Counted from the first letter of the stretch, positions 1-7,368 are shown. The stretch is 7,418 nt of DNA from an uncultured Atopobiaceae bacterium (GCA_947303905.1 CAMYZR010000061.1:1-7418), one strand, 5' to 3'. Notes: a model not told the origin generated them from the letters alone. Numbers and translations are program-made.

Positions 1-569
1 ATGATGCGGTTAAGCTTCCTGCGCGACGCACCGGCCACGGTATCGCGTGCCGCGTTGCGCATGGGACGAATCTTGACGATATCGAGAATGAAGGCGCCGA
101 TGATGAAGACGTATGCTGCGACCATCATGCCCATGGAAGCGGCGGCCAGCGTGGTGGCGATCTCCGCGCCGGCATGGCTCTGCAGGTAGCGAACGATGAG
201 GAACGAGCCCAGGGAGAGCGCAAAGCCAACGCCGAGCATCGTCCACCAGATGCGCGTCAGCTTCTTGTAGCCAGGCTGCTGCTTGAGGACTACCTGCTGG
301 GCGTCGTAACGCGCGTCCTCTTCGTTCCTCTTGGCCTCGCGACTGGCCTTCTTCTCCTCCTTGGTGGGCTCGGCCTCCGCAGCGTTGCGCACGGTACCAG
401 CAACCTCGCGTGCCGGCTTGGCGCCTGCGGCGGTCTTGCGTGCGTAGGCCTTCTTGCGGGGCTGTGCCTCTGTGTCCGCCGATTCCTCGGCATCCTTCTT
501 GCGGGTGATCAGCGCACCAGACTCGGCGGCCTCCTCGCGGGCACCCTTGATAGTGTCCATCAACGACAT
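1..569 (-). CDS. Hypothetical two-segment membrane protein with a long charged N-terminal tail (3' end cut by window)
   Basis: I do not recognise this protein. An open frame runs from an ATG at 569 to the window edge without a stop, giving 189 visible residues. Residues 1-105 are hydrophilic and rich in Lys, Glu, Arg and Ala (for example TKEEKKASREAKR near 69-81), probably a disordered or coiled cytoplasmic tail. Two hydrophobic segments follow at about 107-128 (IWWTMLGVGFALSLGSFLIV) and 138-163, joined by a short loop, then a basic stretch (KIRPMRNAARD) resumes. This predicts a hairpin membrane anchor with both ends in the cytoplasm. The start lies only 4 bases after the purC stop. A GAGG ribosome site inside the end of purC (577-580) sits 7 bases upstream, so translation is probably coupled to purC. 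An ATG three codons later (560) is the alternative start. The reading frame is well supported; the function is unknown. Confidence 0.8.
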   Translation of the reverse strand, partial: MSLMDTIKGAREEAAESGALITRKKDAEESADTEAQPRKKAYARKTAAGAKPAREVAGTVRNAAEAEPTKEEKKASREAKRNEEDARYDAQQVVLKQQPGYKKLTRIWWTMLGVGFALSLGSFLIVRYLQSHAGAEIATTLAAASMGMMVAAYVFIIGAFILDIVKIRPMRNAARDTVAGASRRKLNRI

Positions 570-573
570 GTTC

Positions 574-1449
574 TTACCTCATTGCCTCGAACGTGGAACC
601 AGTAATGATCTGGAACGCCTCCTGATAGCGTGCCGACGTGCCCTCGATGACCTCGGCGGGCAGATGGGGCGGCTCGCCCGTCATGTCCCAGTTGGCGCGC
701 AGCCAGTCGCGCACGTACTGCTTGTCGTAGCTGGGCTGCACCTTGCCCTCCTCATAGCCCTCCTGCGGCCAGAAGCGGCTGGAGTCGGGGGTGAGGCACT
801 CGTCGATCAGCGTCAGCTTGCCGTCGATGATGCCAAACTCGAACTTGGTGTCAGCAATGATGATGCCGCGGGTTGCCGCGTAGTCAGCTGCCGCATTGTA
901 GATGGCCAGCGAGGCGTCGCGCAGCTGCTCGGCCAGGTCAAGGCCCACGATCTCGGCGCAGCGCTCGAACGAGATGTTCTCGTCATGCTCGCCAAGCTCG
1001 GCCTTGGTGGAGGGCGTGAAGATCGCCTCGGGCAGCTTGGAGGCCTCGGTCAGGCCGTCGGGCAGCTTGATGCCGCAGACGGTGCCGTCCTGGTCGTACG
1101 TCTTCTTGCCGCTGCCCGTGAGGTAGCCGCGCACGATGCACTCGATGGGAACGGTCTGCGCCTTCTTGACCAGCATGGAACGACCGGTGAGGTACTCGGC
1201 GTAGGGCTGGTACTCCTCCGGATAGTCAGCCACATCCATCGTGAGGAGATGGTTGGGCATCAAGTCGGCAAAACGGTCGAACCAGAATGCGGAGATGCGT
1301 GTCAGAATCTCGCCCTTGTAGGGAATCTCGTCCGGGAGGATGAAGTCGAACGCGCTGATGCGGTCGCTGGCGACCATCAGCAGGCTGTCACCGCAGTCGT
1401 AGATGTCGCGGACCTTGCCGTGAGAGTCGGGTCGAAGCTCAAGAGCCAT
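574..1449 (-). CDS. purC: Phosphoribosylaminoimidazole-succinocarboxamide synthase (SAICAR synthase)
   Basis: This cytoplasmic enzyme of purine synthesis joins CAIR and aspartate with ATP to give SAICAR, which PurB then splits. The 291-residue product carries the N-terminal glycine/lysine nucleotide loop (GKVRDIY, 11-17) and ASDRISAFD (27-35). It also carries both family signatures: PIECIVRGYLTGSG (101-114) and ADTKFEFG (199-206). The length fits the longer, yeast Ade1-like class of about 290-310 residues rather than the E. coli-like class of about 237. The frame stays open upstream to 1566, but the ATG at 1449 is chosen because family similarity begins there and GAAAGGAC (1454-1461) lies 4 bases before it. 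The upstream extension is cysteine-rich and unlike the family. A promoter candidate lies just upstream, and a membrane-protein gene follows after 4 bases. Confidence 0.97.
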   Translation of the reverse strand: MALELRPDSHGKVRDIYDCGDSLLMVASDRISAFDFILPDEIPYKGEILTRISAFWFDRFADLMPNHLLTMDVADYPEEYQPYAEYLTGRSMLVKKAQTVPIECIVRGYLTGSGKKTYDQDGTVCGIKLPDGLTEASKLPEAIFTPSTKAELGEHDENISFERCAEIVGLDLAEQLRDASLAIYNAAADYAATRGIIIADTKFEFGIIDGKLTLIDECLTPDSSRFWPQEGYEEGKVQPSYDKQYVRDWLRANWDMTGEPPHLPAEVIEGTSARYQEAFQIITGSTFEAMR

Positions 1450-1485
1450 GGAAGTCCTTTCAAGCCCGTTGCACATACGTCCGCT

Positions 1486-1514
1486 ATTGTAGCCGACTCT
1501 CTGCCGCCTATGGA
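1486..1514 (-). promoter_or_regulatory. Probable sigma-70-type promoter for purC
   Basis: On the minus strand a TACAAT box (1486-1491, five of six matches to TATAAT) lies 17 bases downstream of a weaker TCCATA (1509-1514, three of six matches to TTGACA). Transcription would start near 1479, leaving a leader of about 30 bases that contains the GAAAGGAC ribosome site. The -10 box is convincing for this G+C-rich setting; the -35 box is poor. I see no purine riboswitch or PurR-like box here. Confidence 0.5.
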
Positions 1515-1526
1515 GATGGGTGCCAA

Positions 1527-1573
1527 TGCTGCAACAACAGCACAGCTCGAGGCGCTGAGGCCTCATCCAGCGC
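1527..1573 (-). terminator. Two successive stem-loops after the kinase gene; possible weak terminator
   Basis: Two bases after the kinase stop codon, a 6-bp perfect stem (GCGCTG pairing with CAGCGC, 1552-1573) encloses a 10-base loop. A second stem (TGCTG with CAGCA, 6-base TTGTTG loop on the minus strand, 1527-1542) follows. Neither has a downstream run of T, so this is not a standard intrinsic terminator. The position between two gene groups and just before the purC promoter suggests a boundary role, but the stems are short and could be chance in G+C-rich DNA. Confidence 0.28.
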
Positions 1574-1575
1574 GT

Positions 1576-3096
1576 TTATTCCTTGGCAGAGCGCGTGATG
1601 GGGAGACGCAGCGTGAAGGTGGTGCCCTTGCCCAGCTCGGACTCGACCTCGATGGTTCCGTTGTGCTGGTCCACGATCTCCTTGGTGATGGCCAGGCCCA
1701 CGCCCAAGCCTCCAGTCGCGCGCTCGCGGCTCGCCTCGGAGCGCCAGAAGCGCGAGAAGACCTTGGGGATGTCCTCCTCGGCGATGCCAATGCCCGTATC
1801 GCGCACGGAGATCAGCACGTCCTTGCGCTCGGTGGCCACACCCACCACAACCCAGCCGTCGTGCTGCGTGTAGCGCATGGCGTTTGACATGAGGTTGGTG
1901 ATGGACTCGCGGATGAGGTCGGGGTCGATATCGGCGTAACACTCGTGGCGCGTGGTCTTGTCGTCAAAGCGCAGGTGCAGGCCCCGCTCGTGGAAGAGCT
2001 GATGCTGTACGGAGACGAGGCTGCGCACCAGGTGCACCACGTCGGTGGACTCGATCTTGAGCTGACGCTTGCCGTTCTCGATGCGCGAGAGGTGCAGCAT
2101 GGCATCCACCAGGCGGGAGAGGCGACGCACCTCCGAGGCAACCGTCTCGAAGTGCTCGTCATCTGCCGGCAGGACACCGTCCTGCATGGCCTCGACCGTC
2201 ACCAGCATGGCCATGAGCGGGGTGCGCAGCTCGTGCGCGACGTCGCTGGTAAGACGGTGCTCGAACTTGATGTCACGCTCCAGCGTGTTGGCCATGCTGT
2301 CGAAGGTCTCTCCCAACAGGCCGATCTCGTCGTCACCGGTCACGCCAGTGCGAGCGGTCAGATCGCCGCCGCGAATCTGCTCGGCCGTCGAGGTGATGCG
2401 TCTGATGGGGCGTGTCAGCGAGTGCGAGGCGATCGAGCCCATGAGGAACGCCCCGACGACCGCCACTGCGGCAGAGATGGCGATGGCGGTATAGGACCTG
2501 TCGCGGAACGCGGAGTCCGCCTTGGTGAGGAGGGCCTCCGAGCCAAAGGACCACAGCCGCACCTGACCGACCGTCCGACCGTTCTTGTCGACGATGTCAG
2601 CGGAGACGATCGAGTCCCCACTCTCTGGCGGCACGGCGAGCACGGTCGCGGACTCGTTTGTCAGGATCCTGTCGTTCTCCCTAGGACCATACGTGTGCGC
2701 CCAGGTGTCGTCGTACAGCACGCGACCGCGCGCGTCCACCACCTGCACACCGATGTCGGACGACGCGGAGGACGCGGATCGTGCATACTCGAGGACCTCG
2801 TCGCTCCAGCCGTTCTTCTCCTGGTACTCGCTTGAGAGCGTGTCGGCCGTCGACTGTGCCAGACGCTGCATGTTCTCGCGCGTGTAGCCGCGGAACTGGC
2901 CCTCCCACACATACGCCAGCACCACCGTCATGACTCCCGCCGTGATGACGGCGACCAGTGCGAAGAACAGCATGATCTTGAGGCGGTAGCGGCCACCTAG
3001 CCGCGGGCTCGACTCGCGACGGACGGTGTTGTATGAGGCCTTATTTGACAAGGAAGAGGGGTCGTCCCCTCTTCCCGTCACAAATCTCTTTGCCAC
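1576..3096 (-). CDS. Two-component sensor histidine kinase (HAMP, HisKA, HATPase_c)
   Basis: This membrane kinase probably senses an external signal and phosphorylates the regulator encoded just upstream. The 506-residue product has a basic cytoplasmic tail (1-40), a membrane segment at about 41-62, an extracytoplasmic domain of about 140 residues with no motif I recognise, and a second segment at about 203-223. HAMP follows at about 224-275 (Pro230 in SLTRPI). The HisKA H-box DVAHELRTPL has its phosphate-accepting His288. The ATPase domain shows the N-box (NLMSNAMRY, Asn405), G1 (DTGIGI, 433-438), FSRFWR and G2 (GLGVGLAI, 463-470). All key residues are present, so it should be active. The start is the GTG at 3096: GAGGA lies 8 bases upstream (3105-3109), only 20 bases separate it from the regulator stop, and there is no ATG before Met42. 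The cognate signal is unknown; the external domain and the nearby lipoprotein are the clues. Confidence 0.95.
   Translation of the reverse strand: MAKRFVTGRGDDPSSLSNKASYNTVRRESSPRLGGRYRLKIMLFFALVAVITAGVMTVVLAYVWEGQFRGYTRENMQRLAQSTADTLSSEYQEKNGWSDEVLEYARSASSASSDIGVQVVDARGRVLYDDTWAHTYGPRENDRILTNESATVLAVPPESGDSIVSADIVDKNGRTVGQVRLWSFGSEALLTKADSAFRDRSYTAIAISAAVAVVGAFLMGSIASHSLTRPIRRITSTAEQIRGGDLTARTGVTGDDEIGLLGETFDSMANTLERDIKFEHRLTSDVAHELRTPLMAMLVTVEAMQDGVLPADDEHFETVASEVRRLSRLVDAMLHLSRIENGKRQLKIESTDVVHLVRSLVSVQHQLFHERGLHLRFDDKTTRHECYADIDPDLIRESITNLMSNAMRYTQHDGWVVVGVATERKDVLISVRDTGIGIAEEDIPKVFSRFWRSEASRERATGGLGVGLAITKEIVDQHNGTIEVESELGKGTTFTLRLPITRSAKE
3052..3075 (-). other. Strong perfect hairpin in the first codons of the kinase gene
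   Basis: GGAAGAGGGG and CCCCTCTTCC form a perfect 10-bp stem around a 4-base loop (ACGA on the minus strand). A G-T wobble and a further GAC/GTC pairing past one bulged base could extend it. It falls in about codons 8-15 of the kinase gene, starting 18 bases after the GTG start codon. No T-run follows, so it is not a classical terminator. It could slow or tune kinase translation relative to the regulator, or stabilise the upstream mRNA; both roles are inference. Confidence 0.6.
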
Positions 3097-3116
3097 GTCT
3101 GGCGTCCTCGCCTACG

Positions 3117-3830
3117 TTACTCGGCGTCAGTGCGCTGCGGCGCCTCGAAACGATAGCCAACGCCGTGCACGGTGTAGAGCCAGCGCGGATTGCGCGGGTC
3201 GTCGCCGAGCTTGGCGCGCAGGTTCTTGACGTGGCTGTCGATGGTGCGCTCGTAGCCCTCGAAGTCGTAGCCGAGCACCTTCTCGACCAGCTCCATGCGG
3301 GTGTACACGCGGCCGGGATAGCGGGCCAGCGTGGTCAGCAGCTTGAACTCGGAAGCCGTAAGGTCGACTTCCTTGCCCTCGACCGTCACCTTGTGGCCGG
3401 AGATGTCGATGACGAGGTCGGTGAAGTCGAGCACCTCGAGGGCGGGCTCGGTCTCGGCATGGGCGCGACGCAGCAGTGCGCGGACGCGCGCGACCAGCTC
3501 GCGCGGCGAGAAGGGCTTGATCAGATAGTCGTCAGCACCAAGCTCGAGGCCGATGATGCGGTCCTCGACCTCGCCCTTTGCGGTCAGCATGATGATGGGC
3601 ACGTTGGACGTCTCGCGGACGGCGCGGCAGACGCGCTCGCCAGACAGCTTTGGCAGCATCAGGTCAAGAATAATGAGATCGAAGGAGTGCTTCTCAAACT
3701 CCTCCAGGGCACTCTGACCGTCGCCAACGCCTCGTACTACGTAGTTCTCGCGCTCGAGATACGCGGCGACAGCGTCGCGAATCGCCTTCTCGTCCTCAAC
3801 CAGCAGTATTCTCTTCTCGTCTGAAGCCAC
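3117..3830 (-). CDS. OmpR/PhoB-family DNA-binding response regulator
   Basis: This cytoplasmic transcription factor is the likely partner of the kinase 20 bases downstream. The 237-residue product has a receiver domain at about 6-120 with the acidic pair Glu12/Asp13, phosphate-accepting Asp56 (ILDLMLP), Thr83 (MLTAK) and Lys105 (LIKPF). A linker leads to a winged-helix output domain at about 130-230, with the typical LTASEFKLL, a recognition-helix stretch near ERTIDSHVKNLRAKLG, and the closing GVGYRFE. Length and layout are standard for the family. The start is the GTG at 3830 rather than an in-frame ATG at 3863: a near-perfect AAAGGAGG ribosome site lies 5 bases before the GTG, and the ATG would lie upstream of that site and add an unusual MGCWLLPKEAA extension. 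Regulator then kinase in one transcript is the common order. Its target genes cannot be read from this window. Confidence 0.96.
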   Translation of the reverse strand: MASDEKRILLVEDEKAIRDAVAAYLERENYVVRGVGDGQSALEEFEKHSFDLIILDLMLPKLSGERVCRAVRETSNVPIIMLTAKGEVEDRIIGLELGADDYLIKPFSPRELVARVRALLRRAHAETEPALEVLDFTDLVIDISGHKVTVEGKEVDLTASEFKLLTTLARYPGRVYTRMELVEKVLGYDFEGYERTIDSHVKNLRAKLGDDPRNPRWLYTVHGVGYRFEAPQRTDAE

Positions 3831-3835
3831 GGCGG

Positions 3836-3843
3836 CCTCCTTT
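3836..3843 (-). promoter_or_regulatory. Strong ribosome binding site that fixes the regulator start
   Basis: AAAGGAGG on the minus strand lies 5 bases before the GTG at 3830. It is the best Shine-Dalgarno match in the window and lies downstream of the alternative ATG at 3863, which it therefore argues against. Confidence 0.85.
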
Positions 3844-3857
3844 GGTAGCAACCAGCA

Positions 3858-3885
3858 GCCCAAATGGGCATATATATACCAGTAG
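3858..3885 (-). promoter_or_regulatory. AT-rich promoter/operator candidate upstream of the regulator-kinase pair
   Basis: The 86-bp gap between the lipoprotein stop and the regulator start is markedly AT-rich against the surrounding DNA. It contains an alternating TATATATA tract (3871-3878) that could serve as a -10 region. Immediately downstream is an inverted repeat, GCCC-AAAT-GGGC (3858-3869). No convincing -35 box is seen at the right distance. Near-identical ACCAGCAG (3851-3858) and ACCAGTAG (3878-3885) on the plus strand flank the block. A separate promoter for the regulator and kinase, perhaps autoregulated, is plausible. Which hexamer is used is uncertain. Confidence 0.4.
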
Positions 3886-3916
3886 TTTACCGCAGACGAG
3901 ATAATTTATTCACTGT

Positions 3917-5131
3917 CTATAAGGCAAAGCTCCTGACCGTAACGGCAGACGGATAACCCGTCGTTCCGTCCTTCACCGTTGCGAAGGTCACGAAGTCCGA
4001 GCAGATGCCCTCGCTTGCGGGATACTCGCCGTAATCGACGCAGCGGTTGGTCGCGCTCAGTATCGAGTAAGTCTCCTTGTCGGTGTCGATCACGAAGTAC
4101 GAGGCGCGGCTTTTGACGATGAACAGGTCCTTGCGGCCTGCAACCTGTGCGGACGGTTCGCGCACCAGCGTGACGAAGGGGCCGTCGGCCGTCCCGATGT
4201 AGGTGCCCATCTGGCCGAGCAAGCCACCTGACGAATAGTTGGCCTCGATCGAGAAGGCGAATCGGTTGCCCATGCGCACGGCGCGGAACGGTCGGACGCT
4301 CTGGGGCAGCACCAGCTGGTCAACCACGGTCGCGAGGTCATCGCTCAGCTTGTAGGCGGTTATGCCATAGAAGACGCCCTTGTCTGCACGCACGCGCGGC
4401 GCAAGCGTGATGGTGTTGCCCGACACGGCTGGCGGCATCGCAAAGCGCCCGGGAGACTCCACCACTGCCTGCGCATCGCTGTCGCCCAGGTGCCAGAGGT
4501 AGCAGAAGGAGCTCTCGCGGGTCTTGGTTCCCGAGATCGCGGGCATGACCTGCCAAATCACGGCGTCGCCATGCACGGCGAACAGGGGAGGATCCCAGTC
4601 GGAGCCGCCTTCCCACAACGTGGAGACCGTGCCCGACACCGCTCCGTCGGCAAAGCGCTGGGCGTAGAGCTTCCAGGAGCGCTTGAGCATGTCCATCTCG
4701 ATCCAGGCAAACACCTGGTCCGAGCAACGTACGTCGTAGACGGAGATGTTGGGCTCGTTGCCCATCACCAGCGTGGTCACCACGTCCGCAAGGTTGCCCG
4801 ATGCGGTGGAGAACGCGCAGGCCTTGACCACGGGGCTCGCGGATGCGCCAGCTGCGAGCGCAGGCAACCACGTGCCCTCCCCTTGGCGCAGGATCGTACC
4901 CACCGGCAGCGACCAGGTGCCCGACTCCTTAAGCGTCAGATCGACCTCCTTGTAGGTACTCTCCTCGCCCAGGATGTTGGTGCTCGAGCCCTCGTCCACC
5001 ACCACCGGATCGGACGCGTCGTCCTTGGAGTGGCGACAACCTGCGAGAACACCGATCGCAACCGATGCAGCTGCCCCGGCCGTGCTCGCCCTGAATAGTC
5101 CGCGCCTGGTTATGTTGCCAAAGAGTACCAC
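3917..5131 (-). CDS. Tat-exported lipoprotein, probable beta-propeller
   Basis: I do not recognise a named family. The 404-residue product begins with a twin-arginine signal (ITRRGLFR, 7-14), a hydrophobic stretch, and a lipobox LAGC ending at Cys32. It should therefore leave folded by the Tat route and be lipid-anchored outside the membrane. After a flexible acidic linker (about 33-60) the body shows a repeat of short glycine turns followed by a hydrophobic strand, at about 138 (DQVFAWIE), 188 (GDAVIWQV), 238 (GNTITLAP), 288 (GNRFAFSI), 332 (GRKDLFIV) and 378 (SDFVTFAT). A period of 44-50 residues fits propeller blades. The GTG start at 5131 is the only start after an in-frame stop and before the signal peptide; AAGGGA lies 11 bases upstream. 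It follows the TSCPD gene by 15 bases and precedes the regulator-kinase pair, so a sensing or accessory role is possible. A substrate-binding or structural role is equally open. Confidence 0.88.
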   Translation of the reverse strand: MVLFGNITRRGLFRASTAGAAASVAIGVLAGCRHSKDDASDPVVVDEGSSTNILGEESTYKEVDLTLKESGTWSLPVGTILRQGEGTWLPALAAGASASPVVKACAFSTASGNLADVVTTLVMGNEPNISVYDVRCSDQVFAWIEMDMLKRSWKLYAQRFADGAVSGTVSTLWEGGSDWDPPLFAVHGDAVIWQVMPAISGTKTRESSFCYLWHLGDSDAQAVVESPGRFAMPPAVSGNTITLAPRVRADKGVFYGITAYKLSDDLATVVDQLVLPQSVRPFRAVRMGNRFAFSIEANYSSGGLLGQMGTYIGTADGPFVTLVREPSAQVAGRKDLFIVKSRASYFVIDTDKETYSILSATNRCVDYGEYPASEGICSDFVTFATVKDGTTGYPSAVTVRSFAL

Positions 5132-5146
5132 GACACAGCCCGTCCC

Positions 5147-5425
5147 TTACGAAGCATGCAACTCGCGCGCGGCCTGCTGGGCTTGGCGCAAGGCGATGGT
5201 CATCTGGTCCGCGCACGAGGTGCCGCGAGGCCCGCACTGGTTTCCCGCGAGCAGCGCCACGATCTCGTCCACTGGCTTGCCCGCGACGAGCTTGGCCACG
5301 GCCTTCGTGTTGCCGTTGCATCCGCCAAAGAACACGACCCGCTCGATGGTCGAGCCATCGTCGGACACCTCCACGTGTATGTTTCTCGGGCAGACGCGCC
5401 AAGGTCTGTAGTCAAGTGCGTACAT
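5147..5425 (-). CDS. Small TSCPD-domain protein with four conserved cysteines
   Basis: The 92-residue protein matches the small TSCPD family (the four-cysteine type). Its motifs are GGCNGN (34-39) and NQCGPRGTSCADQ (62-74), with Cys12, Cys36, Cys64 and Cys71 spaced to bind one metal ion, probably zinc. TSCPD domains are otherwise known at the C-terminus of B12-dependent ribonucleotide reductases, where cysteines bind metal. The stand-alone protein has no established function that I know of. The length is normal and no signal peptide is visible, so it is cytoplasmic. The ATG at 5425 has AGGGGG 4 bases upstream. It sits 28 bases after purB and 15 bases before the lipoprotein gene, so it is very likely co-transcribed with purB. 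Family assignment is confident; the biological role is not. Confidence 0.9.
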   Translation of the reverse strand: MYALDYRPWRVCPRNIHVEVSDDGSTIERVVFFGGCNGNTKAVAKLVAGKPVDEIVALLAGNQCGPRGTSCADQMTIALRQAQQAARELHAS

Positions 5426-5453
5426 GGTTCCCCCTGTCGGACATTGCGAGGCC

Positions 5454-6800
<1,347 letters not shown>

Positions 6801-6837
6801 GCGAGCGTCCTTTCGCGCGGGGATGCGGTCTGCCCTG

Positions 6838-6864
6838 ATTCTAGCTGGTGCGGGGGCCTGTCGG
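6838..6864 (-). promoter_or_regulatory. Probable promoter for purB
   Basis: A TAGAAT box (6838-6843, five of six matches to TATAAT) on the minus strand lies about 37 bases before the purB ATG. CCGACA (6859-6864, four of six matches to TTGACA) is 15 bases upstream of it, a short but usable spacing. The leader would be about 30 bases, too short for a purine riboswitch. The box-to-ribosome-site distance (23 bases) nearly equals that of purC (24 bases). Confidence 0.5.
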
Positions 6865-6933
6865 CGCACCTACGCGGCAAAAACAGAGGCGCGCTGCGGC
6901 AGAGTGCTTCACGGGAAGGGCGCCGCCGCGGTG

Positions 6934-7002
6934 CCGGGGCACAGGAGTCGCGTGTCCCGGTTGCGCCTCGTGTCGGCTGGTGTGTCGCGCGGGTCGGCCC
7001 GC
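6934..7002 (-). terminator. Weak G+C hairpins after the small gene; possible termination region
   Basis: Four bases after the stop of the small gene, GCGGG pairs with CCCGC around a 4-base loop (6989-7002). Further on, CCGGGACAC pairs with GTGCCCCGG with one mismatch around a 9-base loop (6934-6960). Neither is followed by a T-run; a TTTTT run on the minus strand lies beyond at about 6879-6883 without a good stem before it. The 206-bp gap otherwise contains only the purB promoter candidate. Confidence 0.25.
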
Positions 7003-7006
7003 CGCC

Positions 7007-7267
7007 TTACGCCTCCTCGTCTGAGAAGAGACGCGGAATGAGGAACTTCCAGCGTGCGGTGTCGATGAGGTTTGCAGCGTCTCGGTGCTTGCGCTCGAGT
7101 TCCATCAGCTCCTCGTGCGTCTCTTTGCGCCGTTGCTCCATCGCTTCGGTGCTTCGATTGCGTATGCCAAGCTTGTTGCGCACGTCGCGCGCCACCGCCG
7201 AGAAGGCCTCATAGTCGTTGAGGATACGGGTGGAGACGGGAATCACGGTTTTGCCCATATGCTGCAT
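7007..7267 (-). CDS. Small hypothetical helical, highly charged protein
   Basis: I do not recognise this protein. With the ATG at 7267 it has 86 residues. There is a short N-terminal part (GKTVIPVSTRILNDYEAF), a long charged helix-like or coiled-coil stretch at about 40-66 (EAMEQRRKETHEELMELERK), and a closing DTARWKFLIPRLFSDEEA. No signal peptide, membrane segment, cysteine cluster or known motif is visible, so it is probably cytoplasmic. The start is uncertain: ATG codons at 7267 and 7258 both lack a clear ribosome site, and the frame stays open to a TTG at 7345 whose extension looks non-coding. The composition and ordered charge pattern favour a real gene over a shadow, and no better frame covers this stretch. 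It lies 206 bp upstream of purB on the same strand and is probably a separate transcription unit. Confidence 0.65.
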   Translation of the reverse strand: MQHMGKTVIPVSTRILNDYEAFSAVARDVRNKLGIRNRSTEAMEQRRKETHEELMELERKHRDAANLIDTARWKFLIPRLFSDEEA

Positions 7268-7306
7268 TGCCGTGATCTGGTGCCGAGCGCACGCGTGAGC
7301 GCCCGG

Positions 7307-7368
7307 GATCCTCTCTGAAGGCGATCCAGAAACGCCACGTGACAATAGATCCGGTTATGTATTGATCC
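7307..7368. repeat. Cluster of four GATCC words upstream of the small gene
   Basis: GATCC (GGATC on the minus strand) occurs at 7307, 7323, 7348 and 7364, with start-to-start spacings of 16, 25 and 16 bases. About one per kilobase would be expected. The 151 bp from 7268 to the window end hold no gene I can support and no clear promoter. The cluster may be a regulator-binding array or chance. Confidence 0.25.

Noticed and set aside
454..1887. A 477-codon open frame on the plus strand antisense to purC and the kinase gene
   Set aside because: Its product is a low-complexity Leu/Ala/Val/Gly/Asp-rich sequence without motifs. It runs across two well-supported minus-strand genes and their gap, as expected for a codon-bias shadow in G+C-rich DNA.
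1945..2835. A 296-codon plus-strand frame opposite the kinase gene
   Set aside because: The product is rich in Val, His, Arg and Gly, has no recognisable domain, and is fully explained by the kinase codons on the other strand.
3033..3824. A 263-codon plus-strand frame opposite the response regulator
   Set aside because: It mirrors the regulator gene, which has every catalytic residue. The antisense product shows no family features.
3831..3863. Upstream ATG start for the response regulator
   Set aside because: The strong AAAGGAGG site lies between this ATG and the GTG at 3830, and the added residues are unlike the N-terminus of receiver domains.
6801..6837. Purine riboswitch in the purB or purC leader
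   Set aside because: With the likely -10 boxes, both leaders are about 30 bases long, too short for a purine aptamer, and no three-way-junction sequence was seen.
6934..6960. Intrinsic terminator formed by the CCGGG...CCCGG stem
   Set aside because: There is no following T-run on the minus strand and the stem has a mismatch, so it is listed only as a weak candidate region.
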